From: a virus
Direction: 5' to 3' (one strand)
IMG/VR virus record: IMGVR_UViG_3300042337_000272
Coordinates: 1-31,888 of that record
DNA: 31,888 nt
Below the pieces are notes generated by a model that made no database searches, was not told where the DNA came from, and saw only the letters and a program-made list of their open reading frames with translations. Made by a program: the position numbers and the translations under genes. Every line of letters starts with the position of its first letter. Position 1 is the first letter of the stretch. Shown one piece after another: positions 1 to 9,700 of the stretch.

Positions 1-2888
1 GTATTAGTAGCTGTTTGAGCAGCAGAAGCATTTGCATTACTTGTAAATTGATCTGTTATTATAGTAGCAGCAGTACCTTGTCTTGTAACCATTGTTGCTT
101 TTTCCCATGCTGGAGTATCATATCCTCCTCCTACAGTTCCCATTTGACCTTGTGCACCTGAAGTACCAGTACACATTGTAAGAGTTCCAGCTGTAAGTTG
201 ACCTTGTAATTTTAAATCAGGTACTTTAACACTTTGAAGATCTCTTCTTTCAGTTTCTGTAGTATATGTTCCTGCTACTGATACAAGTGCAATTCCAATA
301 CCAACAAGTGCAGCCATACCAAATGCAAAATCTGTAATCAACTTTTCTTTAGGATGTCTATATGGTAATTCATATGCACCTGTAGCAACACCATATTGTT
401 CTCTGTATATTCTAGTATACACACCTCTACCTAAATATGGTTTAACAAATGCTGTCTCTGGTGAATTAAAAGAAAAATAATTTCTTACTGGTGTTGTACC
501 TGAACCTAAAAAAGGATCAGGGCGTAAATCATTATAAGGATAGTTTTGAATAAGTCCTTTTCTATTACCAGTAGTAGATCCAGGTATATTGTACTCAAGC
601 ATATTGTTAAATAAACCTTTTGCAACAACTGACCTGTTACCTTCTCTTGAACCTCTAAGTATCTCATAACCAGATATATCTGTAAGAGGATTACCTTGGT
701 TATCTACAGGATGTAGTATATTACTAAACTGAACACCTAATATATTTATAACAAGTTTATCAACATTAACTTCATCATGAATATGTATTGTTTCATTTGA
801 AGGCATCTTGTGATGTCTTATAGGTCTATTACATAACTCACCCCAAATTTCTGGATGATTGTTAGGATAAAGATTACCACTGTATGGAGGATTAATACTT
901 CCATCTCCTGACTCCCAATATGCCATATCACCTTTTGCAATTACAACACCACCATCTTCAAGAGTACCAGTAAACGCTGCTATTGTAGAAGTGTCATATG
1001 TTTGCCATCTTTTATTTCTACCAAGATCTATTAAATCAGGATTTGTATTTGGTAATATTGCAAGGTCAGAAGGTAATGCTTCTCTACCAGGAATATGATA
1101 AGATGCAGATCTTGCACCTGTTTTATATACCCATCTGATAAAGAATGAATATACTTCATCACGCATGTACCCTGTTTTGTTACCACCTTTCCAGTAGTAG
1201 TCTGCAGGATATTGTACAGCAACCCATTCTACTTTTATTCTATTAGCAAAGGGTTGATAGTTAAAATAAGGTTGTGTAGTTACACTAGTTCTTATAAGAT
1301 AGTTATTAAGAGAAAACATCTTTTTACTTTTCTCATATATCTGTGATCTTAAAGGAATAAGTGATAATGGTATTGTTTCTAAACTTGCTAAGTATTGATC
1401 TAAGTGTACTTTTGTTTGTGAAATATCATAGTTACCAACTTTCTTTGCAACAGTTTGATTTGCAATAACTGATATGATTACCAATTCATACTCTTCAAAG
1501 TTTGGATCTAATCCTGTTATGTTTATATCAATTGAACCACCAAAAGATGAATGATCCCACAATGCTTGTGGAGTTGAAGGAACTGAATAATCTGTAAGTC
1601 TAATTCCATTGTATGAATATGCTACAACTGCTTGATAACTACCATTTTGTAATTGACCTGCACCTACAGCTGTATTTACAGTAACACATGGCTGATCTAC
1701 AAATGGATGTAATCTGAGTTCATCACAATTTACAAAAGGAGTACAATCAAGTGCACCACATGCATCTGGATCTGGTATAGTAACACTAATAGTATCACAT
1801 AATGCTCCTTGTGCTAATGTGTAATCATTATTTGGAAATCCTGTAACACTATCTTCTAACGCACATACAGTAATACTATCACCATAATCTAAAGCTGGTA
1901 TCTGTATAGTTTCATTTTCAGTATCTATATAGTATATACCTGTTGCTATTGGAGGCATTGGAGGTGTACCAGGTGCATTTGGATCTGGACAACTTAATAG
2001 AAAATCCCACACTGTATTACTTTGACCAGCACATCCTCCAAATACTGTAACAGTTGCTGTTTGTGTTACAGAACTTTTCATAAATGTAGCTATTGCAGGA
2101 GAACTACATCTTGTTCCTGGACCAACACCTGGGGTTGTTCCTCCTGGTCCACCTGCAGCAACACAACCTGTATCTATTACAACAACACCATCAAAAGTAA
2201 CAACAAATCTATCTAATAAAGTAAAACTACAAAAATATAATGTTACAAGTCCAAATGTTGGTCCAAGAGCAATTGTATAATTATTTACTCCAATTCCACC
2301 ACCACTTACATTTAATGCTGTACCACAAGGATTTAATGGTTCATTTCTTGTAATAGTATAAAAATAATAATCTTTTTCTATTGTTACTAGTTTAGGATTA
2401 CATATATAAGGTATGCGTGAAGGATCCAGAATCATTGTTCTATCTGGATTATTATTATCTTGCCAGTATGCAGAATAAGTACAATCTGCATTATACTTTA
2501 CAGCTCCTGTAATTATATATTTCTTTTTAAAATTTAAACATCTATCATTTACTAAAACAGTATATGAACAATCAGATTCATCAAATATTCCTATTTCAGA
2601 ATTTGTATCATCAGTAGCAAATACTACCCATTCAGTTCTATACTTATGTAATAAACCTATAATAGTATAAGTTGCAGATGTACAATATTTATTAGATTGT
2701 TCATTACCAAGATTACCTTCATCACCTTTATGTGATGTGTTTATAGCATTAATAGCATTAGTCCATACTCCTTCAGGTATATAGATTTCAGAATAATCTT
2801 TAATCATACCTTTTACAAAACTATTTGTCTTTCCTGTACTTGAACCTTGAGATGGTAAGTTGTCTTGGTTTGTTCTATCTTCAGCCAT
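1..2888 (-). CDS. Large tail (muzzle-like) protein, N-terminal 962 residues, runs off the left edge
   Basis: An uninterrupted frame starts with ATG at 2888 (MAEDRTNQDNLPSQ) and has no stop before base 1, so the C-terminus is missing. The N-terminal half is Cys- and Thr-rich and beta-like. From about residue 480 comes a region typical of the very large tail protein of crAss-like phages, including the motif YWKGGNKTGYMRDEVYSFF and, shortly after, SYHIPGREAL. A strongly hydrophobic segment lies at residues 853-875 (DFAFGMAALVGIGIALVSV). The start overlaps the upstream stop as TAATG, which suggests translational coupling with the ring protein. By family knowledge such proteins form the distal tail 'muzzle' assembled on the ring proteins. 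The assignment rests on length, position after two ring proteins and the remembered motif; the exact structural role is inferred. Confidence 0.75.
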   Translation of the reverse strand, partial: MAEDRTNQDNLPSQGSSTGKTNSFVKGMIKDYSEIYIPEGVWTNAINAINTSHKGDEGNLGNEQSNKYCTSATYTIIGLLHKYRTEWVVFATDDTNSEIGIFDESDCSYTVLVNDRCLNFKKKYIITGAVKYNADCTYSAYWQDNNNPDRTMILDPSRIPYICNPKLVTIEKDYYFYTITRNEPLNPCGTALNVSGGGIGVNNYTIALGPTFGLVTLYFCSFTLLDRFVVTFDGVVVIDTGCVAAGGPGGTTPGVGPGTRCSSPAIATFMKSSVTQTATVTVFGGCAGQSNTVWDFLLSCPDPNAPGTPPMPPIATGIYYIDTENETIQIPALDYGDSITVCALEDSVTGFPNNDYTLAQGALCDTISVTIPDPDACGALDCTPFVNCDELRLHPFVDQPCVTVNTAVGAGQLQNGSYQAVVAYSYNGIRLTDYSVPSTPQALWDHSSFGGSIDINITGLDPNFEEYELVIISVIANQTVAKKVGNYDISQTKVHLDQYLASLETIPLSLIPLRSQIYEKSKKMFSLNNYLIRTSVTTQPYFNYQPFANRIKVEWVAVQYPADYYWKGGNKTGYMRDEVYSFFIRWVYKTGARSASYHIPGREALPSDLAILPNTNPDLIDLGRNKRWQTYDTSTIAAFTGTLEDGGVVIAKGDMAYWESGDGSINPPYSGNLYPNNHPEIWGELCNRPIRHHKMPSNETIHIHDEVNVDKLVINILGVQFSNILHPVDNQGNPLTDISGYEILRGSREGNRSVVAKGLFNNMLEYNIPGSTTGNRKGLIQNYPYNDLRPDPFLGSGTTPVRNYFSFNSPETAFVKPYLGRGVYTRIYREQYGVATGAYELPYRHPKEKLITDFAFGMAALVGIGIALVSVAGTYTTETERRDLQSVKVPDLKLQGQLTAGTLTMCTGTSGAQGQMGTVGGGYDTPAWEKATMVTRQGTAATIITDQFTSNANASAAQTATN

Positions 2889-4033
2889 TAGATATAATTT
2901 TTGAACATATTATAATAATTATGATACTGAGCTTTTCTATTTATTTCATGAAGTTTTTTCATCTCAGCAAAATCAGGAGTATTAACAAAAGATAAAGCAT
3001 TATTTCTTGCAGCTCTTAATTGACCACTCATTAACTGTAAATGATTTTGTACAGGTTCACCAGCCATAAACAAGTTTTCAAAGATGCGTTGTTTTAATGC
3101 ATACTCATAATACTCATTTGTATATGGATTATCTAGTACAAGTAAATTACCATCATCATCTTCCATAACTGATTGGTAATTTAAAAATACAACTCCTTCA
3201 TCAAAGTTAACATGTAAGAATCCATTCTTTAAATATGCATCATAGTAGTTACCTTTTTTTCTACCTAATCCTGTAATAAAACTATCATCCATTCTTGCAT
3301 CATAATCTTCTCTACATTCAGGTGATAATGATTCAGTTTTGTATATATGAAGTCTTACAGGATTTCTGCTTTCATTTCTTCTACCATTTGTTGTGTAATA
3401 AACTCTAGGTGTACCATCTGCAGCACAGTCAAGTAATGCAGGACAAGTTCCTGAACCAGTACCAACAGTACTTATTTTAGCACCCATTACAACAATCTTA
3501 ACACCTATTATTGTTTGAACTGATTCAGAGTATAGTCTTACATTGTCCATATCTAAAACAGTAACATCAAAATCTAGTAAACTACCATCAGTTGCAAAAG
3601 CTTGTATTACTACATTCATAGTATGTAACTGATGATTAATCACATTCATACCTAATGTAACATCTGTGTATATTGTAGATTGATTAACAAACCTTGGCTC
3701 TAAAAAGTTTTGAGCTAATATAACTCCTTCAAGAATACCTTCAGTATATGTTTTATTATAACTAGGAATTTCAGATACTAATCTATCTTCACATACTAAA
3801 GCAAAGTTTAACACATCCATGTCTTCTGGAACTTTACCCTTTCCTTTACGTATATCTATTATTCTAGACTTTTGCATGTTAATGCGCAATCCTAAATCAT
3901 AGTTACAACGCATTGCAACTTTGATCATTTGTTGAGGATTTAAAAGACCTTCAAGATCATAAGTGTATAAATCAATTTTAACACTGTCCATTAAATCATC
4001 AAAGGTTCTGTATTTAGGTTCAGTTAATGGCAT
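2888..4033 (-). CDS. Tail ring / connector structural protein (crAss-like)
   Basis: A 381-residue protein starting MPLTEPKYRTFDDLMDSV. Its N-terminus is helical and the middle (about residues 100-200) is beta-rich. The C-terminal part (about 285-381) includes FLNYQSVMEDDDGN and a terminal helix ending YYNMFKNYI. It has no signal peptide or catalytic motif. It lies between another ring-like protein and the muzzle-like protein, and its stop shares bases with the next start (TAATG). The sequence pattern and position match the conserved ring proteins that form the stacked tail rings below the portal in crAss-like phages. Which ring it makes cannot be decided from sequence alone. Confidence 0.65.
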   Translation of the reverse strand: MPLTEPKYRTFDDLMDSVKIDLYTYDLEGLLNPQQMIKVAMRCNYDLGLRINMQKSRIIDIRKGKGKVPEDMDVLNFALVCEDRLVSEIPSYNKTYTEGILEGVILAQNFLEPRFVNQSTIYTDVTLGMNVINHQLHTMNVVIQAFATDGSLLDFDVTVLDMDNVRLYSESVQTIIGVKIVVMGAKISTVGTGSGTCPALLDCAADGTPRVYYTTNGRRNESRNPVRLHIYKTESLSPECREDYDARMDDSFITGLGRKKGNYYDAYLKNGFLHVNFDEGVVFLNYQSVMEDDDGNLLVLDNPYTNEYYEYALKQRIFENLFMAGEPVQNHLQLMSGQLRAARNNALSFVNTPDFAEMKKLHEINRKAQYHNYYNMFKNYI

Positions 4034-4039
4034 GATATA

Positions 4040-4711
4040 TTATTTTACAATGTTTTTATTATCTTGTTGATTGTCTTGTGGTACATTCATCATTCCATAT
4101 AAGTCTTTTATAACAAGCTGTTCTATTTCTGAATATAAGTATTCTGGTATTGTAAACATAGTGTCTTGTATATAAGCGCAGTCATCTGTAGTATCACAAT
4201 TATAACTACTTATATCTCCTTCAAATAATCCCTCTATTCTTACTGCATCCCATTCTAAGTTAGGAAAATATACATATCCATCAAGATACCAATAGTATTT
4301 CTTTTTATTGTACTTGAATGTTTTTTGATTTACCATTTTTTGGAACACAGAAGGGAATGTAGGCACTATTTCTTCTGAAAGGTCTATTGATGTCACTGAT
4401 CTAAATAGTGGTCCAAATATGCCTTCAAATGCGCGAGGCACTCTTTCTTTTGTACGCTTGAATGTACAACCTGTAGTAATGCAATGACATTGAGATTCAG
4501 CTCTATCTACTTCTATCAATTCAACAAAGTTTAATACTTGAAATACAGCATTAAACTTCATGATTTTATTTTGTATGTCTTGTCTTCTTATGAGCATTTT
4601 TGCATGCTTCATAACTAAAGAATACAAGTATCTATCAGTAAGGAATGCATCTTGTTTGGATCCCTTAACTTGATTACGTACTCTTGATAAAACTTCACCT
4701 ATTGCTATCAT
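4040..4711 (-). CDS. Tail ring / connector structural protein (crAss-like)
   Basis: A 223-residue protein starting MIAIGEVLSRVRNQVKG. The N-terminal helices (about 1-75) resemble the start of adaptor or head-completion proteins. A beta-rich middle follows (KKYYWYLDGYVYFPNLEW), then a C-terminal helix (PEYLYSEIEQLVIKDLYGM) and a polar tail rich in Gln, Asn and Asp. Four Cys sit in the middle (CHCITTGC around residues 75-82) and at about 172-178. Six bases separate it from the next gene and five from the previous one, so it belongs to one operon with the ring and muzzle-like proteins. Position and pattern fit a conserved crAss-like ring protein; the precise ring is not assigned. Confidence 0.6.
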   Translation of the reverse strand: MIAIGEVLSRVRNQVKGSKQDAFLTDRYLYSLVMKHAKMLIRRQDIQNKIMKFNAVFQVLNFVELIEVDRAESQCHCITTGCTFKRTKERVPRAFEGIFGPLFRSVTSIDLSEEIVPTFPSVFQKMVNQKTFKYNKKKYYWYLDGYVYFPNLEWDAVRIEGLFEGDISSYNCDTTDDCAYIQDTMFTIPEYLYSEIEQLVIKDLYGMMNVPQDNQQDNKNIVK

Positions 4712-4716
4712 AATCT

Positions 4717-5301
4717 TTATATGTCAAATTCATTATAATCTTGTAAAAGGTCTTTTGCTGATTCTTCTCTTTCTCTGTAATAGTTATCTCTATTAAAGAC
4801 TTTTGAGATTTTCATGCGAGGATCAACTTCTACATATTTTTTCCAGTTAGTTGGATATGTTGCACTTACTGTTCTGCTAAAATCTCTAGTAGCATCAAAT
4901 GCCCACAGTTCATGATTTTTAAACCTATACTTGTTAGCAAAGGTTGTAAAAAATATCTTTGCTATATGTTGATCACTTTCCCAGTTTCTATGCTTTATTT
5001 TTTGCATATACTCAAGGCTTGTTTTCATATCCATGTTATATCTCTTTTTAGCAGCAGGACATGTACCAATAAACATATGACCAATTTGTGATGGTAATTC
5101 TACACCATCTCTTTCTTCAATTACTGTTTTCCAAACATTTTCATTAAAACAGTGTATGATGTTTTTTATTTCATCTGATGTAAGATGCTCATACTGAGGA
5201 AATTTCAATTTTAAATTTTCTATGAACTCAGCATTCAGTATATTACAACTTGTTTTTCTAAACCTAGGTGCATTTAAATCTGGTTTTCTTATTTCATTCA
5301 T
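4717..5301 (-). CDS. Conserved tail-operon protein of unknown function
   Basis: A 194-residue protein starting MNEIRKPDLNAPRFRKTS. Residues 40-80 hold a helix followed by a strand with the pattern VELPSQIGHMFIG, which loosely recalls the helix-then-'P-x-x-G-x-x-x-I' pattern of the IHF-like protein at 29580-29972. A basic, aromatic-rich region follows (LWAFDATRDFSRTVSATY), then a charged C-terminus. It sits between the metallophosphoesterase and a ring protein. I recognise it as a type of protein conserved in this place in crAss-like genomes, but no function is established from the sequence. The IHF resemblance is too weak to name it. Confidence 0.55.
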   Translation of the reverse strand: MNEIRKPDLNAPRFRKTSCNILNAEFIENLKLKFPQYEHLTSDEIKNIIHCFNENVWKTVIEERDGVELPSQIGHMFIGTCPAAKKRYNMDMKTSLEYMQKIKHRNWESDQHIAKIFFTTFANKYRFKNHELWAFDATRDFSRTVSATYPTNWKKYVEVDPRMKISKVFNRDNYYREREESAKDLLQDYNEFDI

Positions 5302-5362
5302 ACAGTATACATTAAGAATTTACTAAAAATTATGTAGATATTAAAGGATTTTTGAAAGTATC

Positions 5363-6631
5363 TTATATTGTGAATACAAATTCAGATATCAAACCTTTGT
5401 TTGCTTCATGTATATGTATGATAGCTGCGCGTTGATTACCTGTCCATTTGTTATGATAATGATAATAATCTGATGAAGTTAGTGCAGGAATTATTCTAGT
5501 AATAAATCCTTGTTCTTCATTCTCAGTAATTACTTCTTTTGTTTTTCTACCATGATAATGTCCTGTATATAAGAATCTATGTTTAGAAGATCCCCACTCT
5601 TTTGGAAATTCAGTAGCAAATACTAAAGGATTATTTTTAGAAGATACATCACCATGTTCAATAGCAATCATGTTGTCATAGTACATTACAACTTTTCTTT
5701 CTTTGTATGTTGTGTTAAATACTATTTCTGGAGTAAGTTTAAACACTTGTGACACTGCATGTATCAAATGAAAAGAGGATAATCTATCATGATTGCCTGG
5801 AATAAATACAACTTCAAGATTATCACAAAAGTGTTTTATCTTACCTATTGCTAGACATATAGCATCAAATGCTTTCATGTATGCTTTAGTAGCTGTTTCT
5901 GAATTTTCTACAGGAGTTCCTTTTGTAGTAGTACCATCAAATGTGTCCATGTTAAGTGTATCTGGACCTATTACAAATACTATTTTTTCAAGATTATAAT
6001 TTGAATATGCTTTACCTATTAAATAGCATATAGCTTTATCCATAACTACACCCATGTTTTCATTACCAGGTTTACCAAAGTGTAAGTCTTGTAAAGAAAT
6101 AACCCCACATACTTTTTCTGAAGATGATTCATTTAAGTGTGCAGGGTTTATTTTATCATAAGTTGGTAGTTCATATTTAGATAACTCTTCTATAAAAGAA
6201 TTTTGAACTACTTGTTCTTGTGGAAGTCTAGTTATTAATGCTGATACTAACCATTTATTATTTTGTTCTTTGTTCCAAAACTGTGACAACTTCCATATCC
6301 TAGTATCAATGCCTAGTATTTTAATTATCTCATCAGGTGTTTTTGGTTCTGTACTAGATATACCTGTTATCTTACTTGTACCAGTATCTAAGTTCTGATG
6401 TGTTTCAATTACTTTAGATTCTTCATTTTTTTCTTTTAATATTTTACTATCAATATTTTTAAAAAAATTATCATCTAGTACTTGATCATCTGCTATATTT
6501 TTTATAACATCTAATGTTCTTTTCTTAAACCACATGTAATCATGAAAAGATAAACCTAGTCTGTCTGCTTCTTCTTGATTAGACTTTTTTCTTATTAATC
6601 CTTGGTAAACTAATTTGCTAATGATTTTCAT
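5363..6631 (-). CDS. Metallophosphoesterase with N-terminal helix-turn-helix-like region
   Basis: A 422-residue protein. The C-terminal two thirds carry the motif order of calcineurin-like metallophosphoesterases: D182-x-H184 in ISLQDLHFGK, then VIGPDTLN (220-227), GNHD (279-282), EHGD (325-328) and GHYHG (357-361). The second motif reads G-P-D rather than the usual G-D, with D224 the likely metal ligand. The N-terminus (about 1-50) is helical and basic with a helix-turn-helix look. Residues 98-130 (PDEIIKILGIDTRIWKLSQFW) resemble the linker often found in phage enzymes of this kind. The substrate is unknown; a nuclease or phosphodiesterase is plausible. It lies after a terminator and a promoter-like site and heads the ring/muzzle operon, an unusual place for an enzyme. 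Confidence 0.8.
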   Translation of the reverse strand: MKIISKLVYQGLIRKKSNQEEADRLGLSFHDYMWFKKRTLDVIKNIADDQVLDDNFFKNIDSKILKEKNEESKVIETHQNLDTGTSKITGISSTEPKTPDEIIKILGIDTRIWKLSQFWNKEQNNKWLVSALITRLPQEQVVQNSFIEELSKYELPTYDKINPAHLNESSSEKVCGVISLQDLHFGKPGNENMGVVMDKAICYLIGKAYSNYNLEKIVFVIGPDTLNMDTFDGTTTKGTPVENSETATKAYMKAFDAICLAIGKIKHFCDNLEVVFIPGNHDRLSSFHLIHAVSQVFKLTPEIVFNTTYKERKVVMYYDNMIAIEHGDVSSKNNPLVFATEFPKEWGSSKHRFLYTGHYHGRKTKEVITENEEQGFITRIIPALTSSDYYHYHNKWTGNQRAAIIHIHEANKGLISEFVFTI

Positions 6632-6651
6632 ATCAATTATTTAGAGTTATA

Positions 6652-6659
6652 CAAATGTA
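6652..6659 (-). promoter_or_regulatory. Bacteroidota-type -7 promoter element upstream of the metallophosphoesterase operon
   Basis: On the minus strand this reads TACATTTG, an exact match to the TAnnTTTG -7 element of Bacteroidota sigma factor promoters. It lies just downstream of the terminator at 6675-6704 and about 20 bases before the ATG at 6631. A TTG lies 22 bases upstream of it, slightly further than the usual spacing, so the -33 element is weak. In such AT-rich DNA one exact -7 match can occur by chance; the position between a terminator and a gene start makes it more likely. Confidence 0.4.
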
Positions 6660-6674
6660 GTAAAAAGTTTTTAT

Positions 6675-6704
6675 AAAAAAACAACCCTCGCATAACAGCG
6701 AGGG
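6675..6704 (-). terminator. Rho-independent terminator after the large fibre gene
   Basis: A perfect 7-bp GC-rich stem (CCCTCGC / GCGAGGG, 6698-6704 with 6685-6691) with a 6-base loop. In the minus-strand direction it is followed by TTGTTTTTTT. It lies 46 bases beyond the stop of the 1086-residue fibre gene and closes that operon. Confidence 0.9.
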
Positions 6705-6749
6705 AAGTTCCTCAGAATATGGAAAACCAACAAACCATTTCTGATAATA

Positions 6750-9700
6750 TTACATTAAATATGACATAATATGATTACCATAAACTCTCCATCCTGCTGT
6801 TGTAGTAAATGCTGGAGGAGATATAATTATATTACCACTTGAATCAAGTACATAATATGCTTGTTTTGATGTTGTTCCTAAATAATTATTTAAAAATCCT
6901 GTAAATAAAACTCTATTATCACTTAATACTACAAGATCATATCCTGCTCTACTTACAGTTACAGGATTACCAGGAACAGTAAAATTTAAAGCAGTAGTCG
7001 TATCAGTTATAAAAGAAGTATCTATTGTACCATTAAGATTAAGTTTAACTAATGCATTGACTTGAGAACCATTATAATGTGCAAAGTTTCCTGCTACTAA
7101 AATTCCATTAACATGTTTAACAATTTTTTCTATACCTATACCTTGTTTTGCAACACCACCTACAGATCTTGTAAATGGTCTATGTACATCATTTGTTCCT
7201 GTTGTTCTAGGAGATGCCCATCCTACACACAAATTTCCTGGTTCTATAAATCCAGAACCACTATTAAATTCTGATGTAGGTGCAATTGAACCATTTTTTT
7301 TAATTTTAACAATGTTATTTGCTGAAACACCTTTGTATGTATAAAATGCTCCTCCTGCATATATATCACCAATATTATCAACATAAATAGTTCTTACATA
7401 TGAAAGAGCATTTAATGGAAAAGTACCTGCATCAACTAAAGCTTGCCTTTCAGAAAAACTAGTACCTGTTATAGCAAATGATGGATCAACAGTACCATTT
7501 AAAGTCATTCTAACAATATGCATTGCACTTATTGTTGTACCAGTTGCAGTCCATACTGTGTCAAATTGACCTGCTACTACAAGTTTAGTAGTACCATCAC
7601 TTTTATCAAATTGAATATCACTAACAAAAGAACTACTTTGACCATTTAAACTATTTAATAATCCAGCAGCACTAAGTTTAAATACAGTACTATCTTGTAA
7701 TGCTCCAGTTGTACCATCTAAACATACTAAATTTTTTGGACAATTTACACCTCTGTATTTTGCAAAATGACCACCAACATATAATTTATTTGTAGCAGCC
7801 TCATATCTTACAACTCTTACACATGCAGTTACAACATCACCTGGTTGTGTTTCAAATAGTTGTCCTGTTAAACCATTATTAAATGTTTTGTCCCAAGTAC
7901 CATTTAAAATTGAACTTGTAGAAGTACATTTAAGTTTACCAACACCTGCAAAATAATATATTCCTGTACTATCTTGTGCATTTAAACCAGCTACTCCTCC
8001 TACGTATAAACCATCAACACCAAGATCACTTGCCCAAAATCGTGGAAATTGATCATTTATTGCATTTGAAAAAACAGGAAAAGCAGATTCTATAGCTGCA
8101 GTAGTAGCATTGATTTTTAAAATTGCTTGTTGAGGAGTGTTAAAAGTTCCACTTATAAAAGATGTAACTTCACCATTACATCTTTGAGGTTGAGGACATG
8201 GTGGTATTTCAATAATAAAATTTGTAGGGTCACTAGTTAAAGTTCCACAATTTGTAGTAATAGAACCATTGTAAGTTACACCACACACCCATGGAAAACT
8301 AAATGATGGTAATGAACTTGTTAATGATGTAGGATTACCACCTGTAGCACTATATGTTAAAGTATAACCTACTGCGCCAGGTACAGCTGTAAATGTTACA
8401 AGTACATTAGTACCAGATATAACTACAGTAGGAGAAAGAGGTTGAGGACAACTTGGTTCACAACATGATTGCTGTGTAATAGGTGATTCTTCACATGTTC
8501 CATTACCTGAAGCTGGTGTAGTTATAGTACATGTACGTGTTTGAGTACACCCTGCATTACAAGCACTCCAAGGAGTACAGGTCCATACACAATCAACATC
8601 TGGTGGTGCTGTACAAGCATCTTGTGTTGATGATAACAATTGAGAACCGTAACCCTCAATATTTTCAACTGGTTGCCATTCAATAGTTGACGTACTAATA
8701 GGATAAAAAGTATTTGTGTCTAAAGTACCCCATGTTAGAGGTGTTGTATAAACACTATTATAAACAATATATACCCATTTGTTTTCAATAATACTATATT
8801 CTACAATAAGTGTATAAGGACCATATATTGCATCATTATTAGTCCATTGATAAATAGGAAAACTTCCTTCACCTAAACTTGTAGGTGCAATGTTTGCATA
8901 AAAAGTATAATTAACTGCTTCAGTCAGAATATAAAATTCAAAACAAATATTTACATCAGGACATGTTGTTGTCTGTGTAGTAATTAAATAATTATTACCT
9001 CCTTCAACAAAACTCCATCTTTGTGTAGTATTATTACTTATTGGTAAATAGTTACCACCATTATTTAATGTTTGATATAAAGCATTAGTAGTACCCAAAA
9101 CAGGTGTTATATGCCATAATAATGTAGTACTGTTATACCAAACATAAAGATCAGAAGCTTCACAATCAAATTCTAATAAATAATATGGTTTACCATTAAA
9201 CAAACCTGCAGGAGATTCTAATATTTGTGTAGAGTTAGGATCTGTGTCACATATATAACTACCAAAAGTAAAACATACATCTGGAACATCACATGGTTCA
9301 TATTCAACTAAAGGTGGACAAGGAGTACCACCATTTGCAGGAGGAGTGATAATAGTTTTTTCACGTTTTCTTCTACCACATACTAATAACTCATCTTCAT
9401 AATAACATTCACATGGACCCCATGGTCCCCATCCACTAACTACACAATTTTGTGGTATTTTTTCACAACAATCACATATAGGCAATGCATTATTAAAAAT
9501 GTTTAATACTTCTAAGAAAGTCATTCCTGATTCTATACCCAAACAATTTATATCCTCACCTGTGTATATTACACAAGCAGCATTATATTCCTCACCACAA
9601 AGTCCAGATAAATCTGGAAGTGGTAATGGTCCTGGACAAGGTCCTTCAAGTGATGATACCATTATAAGTTTTGGGTCATCCTCTATCCAATTAAAACCAC

